From: CAZFVY01 sp964522665
Lineage (GTDB): Bacteria > Verrucomicrobiota > Verrucomicrobiia > Limisphaerales > CAZFVY01
DNA length: 17,554 bases
Direction: 5' to 3'
Assembly: GCA_964522665.1 (NCBI GenBank)
Contig: CAZFVY010000134.1
Span: 1-17,554, forward strand
Shown here piece by piece: positions 13,869 to 17,554 of this stretch (position 1 is the first letter of the stretch; every line of letters begins with the position of its first letter). The notes under the pieces were generated by a model. That model was given only the letters and a program-made list of their open reading frames with translations, did no database searches and was not told the origin of the DNA. A program made the position numbers and the translations under genes.

Positions 13869-15251
13869 TCAGGCGGGCGCATCGATCGACGCGATCCGCA
13901 CCAGTTTTTTGTTAACAAATTCCTGGATGCCCATGCTGGAAAGCTCGCGTCCGTAGCCGGAATTCTTGATCCCGCCAAACGGTAGGTCCGGCGTGGTCCA
14001 AGTCGGGTGGTTGACAAACATCATGCCGGTGTCAACCCGGCTGGCGACGCGTTTTCCCCGCGCGACATCCTTGGTAAAGACCGCGCCGCCAAGGCCGAAT
14101 TCCGAATCGTTGGCCAGCGCCACGGCTTCATCTTCATTCTTGACGCGAAAGAAAAGCGCGACAGGTCCGAAGAATTCCTCCCGGTAGGCAGGATTGCTGG
14201 CCTTAATATCCGAGAGAATCGTCGCTTGCATGAAGGACCCCGGCCGGTCAATCCGTTTGCCGCCCATCACAAGGGTGGCCCCCTTGGCGACCGCCCGATT
14301 TACCTGGTCCAGCAGGTTTACCAGGGCCGCTTCCGTGGAGAGGGGACCAAGTGTCGTGGCCTGATCCATCGGGTCACCCGGCTTGAGCTCCGCCAGCATC
14401 GTCTGGAACTTTTCGAGAAAGCGATCGGCCAACTCTTCGACGACGATGAACCGCTTGGCCGCGACGCAGCACTGGCCGGTGTTGTTCATCTTGCCCCAAA
14501 CCGCCCATTTAACCGTTTTCTCAAGGTCGGCGTCTTCCAGCACGATGAAAGCGTCGCTGCCGCCCAGCTCCATCGTCGATTTTTTCAGGTTTTGTCCCGC
14601 TCGACCGGCCACAATTCTTCCCGCTTCCACGCTCCCGGTTAACGCCACGCCTTTAATCCGGGGATCGTCGATCACGCGGTTTACCTGATCATAGGAGATC
14701 AGCAGGTTGGTGTAGGCTCCGGCCGGCGCCCCCGCGTCCAGCCATAGCTTCTCGAAGGCGATGGCGCATTGCGGCACGCACCCCGCGTGCTTCACCATGA
14801 CGACGTTTCCCGCCATCAGGTTGGGCGCGGCAAAGCGCGCCAGTTGATAATAGGGAAAGTTCCATGGCTCGACTCCGAAAAGCACACCGAACGGGCTGCT
14901 TTCAACCTCGGCCTCGCCGGAACTCGGCTTGAGGTGTTGCGGCGCCAGGAAGTGTTCGGCGTTCTTGGCGTAGTAGGCGATGATGTCCGCGCTGAGAACC
15001 ACTTCGCCCCGGGCCTGATCGATAAGCTTGCCCATCTCGAGTGTGACCGGCCGGGCGAACTCATCCACATGCGCGTGCATGATCGCGGCTGCTTTGGCCA
15101 CCACGACCGAGCGTTCCGCGAATGTTTTCTGTCGCCAGATTTCGAAGCAGGCGGTGGCGGTTTGAATGGCTGTCTCAAGTTGCGGGTTGGTAAGTTCCTC
15201 GAACGTCTTTAAGGTCTTTCCGTCATAGGGGTTTACGCTTTTATAGCTCAT
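13869..15251 (-). CDS. gabD: NAD(P)-dependent succinate-semialdehyde dehydrogenase (GabD-type)
   Basis: An aldehyde dehydrogenase of 460 residues that oxidises an aldehyde, probably succinate semialdehyde, to the acid. Motifs in this numbering are PWNFPYYQLARF (about 129), MVKHAGCVPQCAI (cofactor site with Lys then His-Ala rather than Lys-Pro), LTGSVEAGR, general base Glu228 in MELGGSDAF, and the nucleophile Cys262 in NNTGQCCVAAKRF. KHA...VPQCA and the short length are typical of the GabD1-type group. The start MSYKSVNPYDGK (15251) is preferred to an ATG at 15275, because MPNHIVVF is not family-like. The next gene, adhP, begins 3 bp after its stop, which suggests alcohol to aldehyde to acid conversion. 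The exact substrate is inferred from family resemblance. Confidence 0.88.
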   Translation of the reverse strand: MSYKSVNPYDGKTLKTFEELTNPQLETAIQTATACFEIWRQKTFAERSVVVAKAAAIMHAHVDEFARPVTLEMGKLIDQARGEVVLSADIIAYYAKNAEHFLAPQHLKPSSGEAEVESSPFGVLFGVEPWNFPYYQLARFAAPNLMAGNVVMVKHAGCVPQCAIAFEKLWLDAGAPAGAYTNLLISYDQVNRVIDDPRIKGVALTGSVEAGRIVAGRAGQNLKKSTMELGGSDAFIVLEDADLEKTVKWAVWGKMNNTGQCCVAAKRFIVVEELADRFLEKFQTMLAELKPGDPMDQATTLGPLSTEAALVNLLDQVNRAVAKGATLVMGGKRIDRPGSFMQATILSDIKASNPAYREEFFGPVALFFRVKNEDEAVALANDSEFGLGGAVFTKDVARGKRVASRVDTGMMFVNHPTWTTPDLPFGGIKNSGYGRELSSMGIQEFVNKKLVRIASIDAPA

Positions 15252-15388
15252 AAACACGACAATATGGTTTGGCAAGCGGTAGGTGGTATAAGGTATTAAC
15301 CGTATGCGATTCTTGCGCGCCCGGCGCGATCTCCACGGGTTTGTGGGTGGCCGTGAAGAGGCGACGACGCTCTATTGAGTTTGGATTC

Positions 15389-16921
15389 TCACCGTCGATT
15401 GAGTGACGGGTTGCTTCCCGTCAGTTCGGTCGGCGGCGGCCAAAGGTGGCCGGGAGCCAACAGTCGCTGAATGTCTGCTGGCCCCCATGTGCCGGCGGCA
15501 TAATTGGGGAAGTCACCGGGTTCGCTCTTCTCCCAGGCCTCCAGCACGGGTGTCAGCAATTGCCAGGCGGCCTCCACTTGATCGGCCCGCATGAAGAGCG
15601 TGGCGTCGCTCTGCATGACGTCCCATAGAAGTATCTCATAGGCGTCGGGGGAAGGAGCGCCCGACTGTTCGCGATAATTGAATCTCATCTCCACCGGGCG
15701 CAGTTGCATCTTCGGCCCCGGGACCTTGGCCTGAAAGCACTGCACGATGCCTTCCTCGGGCTGGATCGAAAGAATCAGCCGCGACGGGTGCCAACCGTGT
15801 CTGGACTCCGGCGGGAAGGCCTGATGCGGCACCGTGCGGAATTGAATGGCCACCTCGGAAACTTGACGCGCCAGGCATTTGCCCGTGCGGAGATAGAAGG
15901 GCACTCCTTGCCAACGCCAGTTATCCACGAATAGCCTTAGGGCGGCAAAGGTCTCGGTTTTCGAGCGGGGGGAAACGTCATCTTCCTTTCGGTAGCCACG
16001 CGCCGATTTGCCCTGAATCCGGCCTTGGCCATATTGACCGCGCGCTGCGCACCGACGCACGTCGCGCCGAGCGATCGGCCGCACGGCGTGGAGCACATCC
16101 ACTTTCTTGTTGCGGATCTCGTCGGCGTCGAAGGAGACCATCGGTTCCATCGCGACCAGGCAGAGCAGTTGCAGGAGGTGATTCTGCATCATGTCCCGCA
16201 GCGCCCCGACCTGGTCGTAATAGCCGCCGCGCAGCCCGATGCCTACTGCTTCGGCCACCGTAATGGTCACGTAGTCCACGTAGCGACGGTTCCAAATCGG
16301 CTCGAACAGAGGGTTGGCGAAGCGGAACGCCAGAATGTTTCGCACCGGCTCCTTGCCCAAATAATGGTCGATGCGAAAAATTTGGGATTCCTGGAAGCTC
16401 GCCGTCAGAGCGCAGTTCAACTCCCGCGCCGAGCGCAAGTCATGGCCGATGGGCTTTTCCACGACGATGCGGCTCCGCGTCCGGTCCCGATTTAAACCCG
16501 CGTCGGCCAGCAATTTGGGGATCACGCCAAACAGCGCCGGCGGCGTGGCGAGGTGAAAAATACGAACGGCTTTCACATTCCAATCCTGATCCAGTTTGGC
16601 GCAGCTTTTTACCAATCGAACATACGTGGCCGGGTCCTGGTAATCCCCCTGTTGATAGGCCACGTGCCCGCTGAAATTCGTCCAGTCCTTGCCGCTCGCT
16701 TTCCCTTTCGGCGAAAAACGGTTCACGCCATCCAGGAAACGTTTGTGCAACTGCGCGTCGGAGATGGCCGATCGGCCCACGGCAATGAGCGCGAATTGCT
16801 TTGGCATCCGTCCGTCGCGGGAAATGTCGAACAAGGCAGGCACCAGCTTTCGCCACGTCAAGTCACCCGACCCTCCAAAGATGACGAAGACGGTCGGTTC
16901 AGATTGGTTATTATGTTTCAT
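15389..16921 (-). CDS. zwf: Glucose-6-phosphate 1-dehydrogenase
   Basis: Catalyses the NADP+-dependent first step of the oxidative pentose-phosphate pathway. The 510-residue frame from MKHNNQSEPTVF shows the cofactor motif GGSGDLTWRK (16-25), EKPIGHD (155-161) and the active site RIDHYLGKE (183-191), then RPIARRDVRR, VRGQYG-like ARGQYGQG and DNWRWQGVPFYLRTGK. All expected regions are present, with no frameshift. I chose the start at 16921 because it falls 4 bp after the gnd stop. The frame continues up to an ATG at 16978, but that would overlap gnd by 53 bp and add non-homologous residues. gnd precedes it closely on the same strand, so the two form a pair, but no 6-phosphogluconolactonase gene lies nearby in the window. 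Confidence 0.95.
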   Translation of the reverse strand: MKHNNQSEPTVFVIFGGSGDLTWRKLVPALFDISRDGRMPKQFALIAVGRSAISDAQLHKRFLDGVNRFSPKGKASGKDWTNFSGHVAYQQGDYQDPATYVRLVKSCAKLDQDWNVKAVRIFHLATPPALFGVIPKLLADAGLNRDRTRSRIVVEKPIGHDLRSARELNCALTASFQESQIFRIDHYLGKEPVRNILAFRFANPLFEPIWNRRYVDYVTITVAEAVGIGLRGGYYDQVGALRDMMQNHLLQLLCLVAMEPMVSFDADEIRNKKVDVLHAVRPIARRDVRRCAARGQYGQGRIQGKSARGYRKEDDVSPRSKTETFAALRLFVDNWRWQGVPFYLRTGKCLARQVSEVAIQFRTVPHQAFPPESRHGWHPSRLILSIQPEEGIVQCFQAKVPGPKMQLRPVEMRFNYREQSGAPSPDAYEILLWDVMQSDATLFMRADQVEAAWQLLTPVLEAWEKSEPGDFPNYAAGTWGPADIQRLLAPGHLWPPPTELTGSNPSLNRR

Positions 16922-16925
16922 GAGC

Positions 16926-17554
16926 TTAGGCGTGTTCCCATTCCGTGTGAAACGTGCCCTTGGCATCATTCCGCTCATAGGTGTGCGCGCCGAAATAATC
17001 GCGTTGGGCCTGAATCAAATTCGCTGGTAGCCACGCGCTACGATAGGCGTCGAGATAACTCAACGAAACGAGCAACGCCGGAGCCGGCACGCCTACCGCA
17101 ACCGCCTGGCCCGCGATGTAACGCAAATCTTCCTGATGCTCCATGAGCTTGCGCGACAAACCGGGATCGAGCAGCACGTTTGGCAGGTCGGGCCTCGCGC
17201 GAAATGCCGCGCGGATGTCCTCGAGCATCGCGGAGCGGATGATGCAGCCGCCGCGCCAGATCCGCGCCACGGCTTCAAGGTCGAGGTGATACTTGTATTG
17301 GTCCGAAGCCACCGCCAATAGCGCCAGGCCTTGCGCGTAAGTGATGCTCATGGCCGCGTAAAGCGCCCGGCCCAATCGCGGGAGAAAGGCAGCGCGGTCG
17401 CCGATGGGCCGCCGAACCGACGGCTGATAAATCGCGCTGGCTTGCTCGCGTTCCTTCATAAAGACGGACATGTCGCGCATGGCGACGGCCAGGTCGATGG
17501 TCGGGATCGGCACTTGCAGTTCCATCGCGCTTTGTGAGGTCCACATGCCGGTGC
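16926..17554 (-). CDS. gnd: 6-phosphogluconate dehydrogenase, C-terminal part (cut by window edge)
   Basis: The frame runs off the right end of the window. The visible 209 residues or so begin TGMWTSQSAMELQVPIPTID, the hallmark of the C-terminal all-helical domain of Gnd, in which GTGxWTxQ precedes PxPxI. Further family segments are YAQGLALLAVASDQYKYHLD, VARIWRGGCIIRSAML and YLDAYRSAWLPANLIQAQRDYFGAHTYER, the last carrying the C-terminal dimer and substrate-contacting stretch (QAQRDYFGAH). The enzyme makes ribulose-5-phosphate, CO2 and NADPH from 6-phosphogluconate. A TAA stop at 16926-16928 is followed 4 bp later by the zwf start. Confidence 0.95.
   Translation of the reverse strand, partial: TGMWTSQSAMELQVPIPTIDLAVAMRDMSVFMKEREQASAIYQPSVRRPIGDRAAFLPRLGRALYAAMSITYAQGLALLAVASDQYKYHLDLEAVARIWRGGCIIRSAMLEDIRAAFRARPDLPNVLLDPGLSRKLMEHQEDLRYIAGQAVAVGVPAPALLVSLSYLDAYRSAWLPANLIQAQRDYFGAHTYERNDAKGTFHTEWEHA

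Noticed and set aside
15315..15335. Palindrome CGCGCCCGGCGCG between zwf and the aldehyde dehydrogenase as a terminator.
   Set aside because: The loop would be a single base unless the stem shrinks to four pairs, and no T-run follows on the minus strand.
15252..15388. Possible promoter (TTATAC and upstream hexamers) for the aldehyde dehydrogenase operon.
   Set aside because: No -35 at a suitable distance; the match is too weak to list, although a promoter in this 137-bp spacer is likely.
1..17554. CRISPR array, tRNA, rRNA, integrase, transposase or attachment site.
   Set aside because: No regular direct repeats, no tRNA-like cloverleaf and no recombinase motifs were seen on either strand.

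Overview
The window looks like a chromosomal segment from a GC-rich, Gram-negative (diderm) environmental bacterium. The diderm inference rests on an MCE/MlaD lipid-transport system with a dedicated lipoprotein and on a second, unrelated lipoprotein. Most starts lack a clear Shine-Dalgarno sequence. The gene mix is compatible with Verrucomicrobiota or a similar soil lineage, but that placement is a guess from style, not from a marker gene.

Layout. Every confident gene except one lies on the minus strand. The right block (17554 down to 10244) reads gnd (6-phosphogluconate dehydrogenase, cut by the window edge), zwf (glucose-6-phosphate dehydrogenase), a succinate-semialdehyde-type aldehyde dehydrogenase, a zinc alcohol dehydrogenase (AdhP-like), a bifunctional NAD(P)HX repair enzyme (Nnr/YjeF type) and a second zinc alcohol dehydrogenase. 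It is followed by 466 bp without an intact gene (9778-10243). This gap holds a truncated N-terminus of what looks like a polyphosphate glucokinase (ROK family), a strong hairpin and other short inverted repeats. The only plus-strand gene is a DUF2959-type lipoprotein at 9136-9777.

The left block (8993 down to 1, minus strand) starts with a transition-metal P-type ATPase whose membrane motifs (TPCP and QEVID) fit the rare P1B-5 subgroup. Its stop codon overlaps the start of an MlaE-type permease. MlaF ATPase, an MlaD/MCE protein, a PqiC-like auxiliary lipoprotein and an MscS-type mechanosensitive channel follow. Then come a truncated BON-domain protein, GrpE, a zinc-finger-less DnaJ (CbpA type) and the first residues of an unidentified membrane-anchored protein.

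How the parts may work together (inference). The right block makes and uses NAD(P)H: oxidative pentose-phosphate enzymes, aldehyde and alcohol dehydrogenases, and a repair enzyme for damaged NAD(P)H. The left block handles metal export, envelope lipid transport, osmotic tension and protein folding. Together they resemble a stress or low-oxygen survival island. The most unusual feature is the translational coupling of a P1B-5 ATPase to an MCE lipid-transport operon. No CRISPR, tRNA, rRNA, integrase or insertion sequence was seen.
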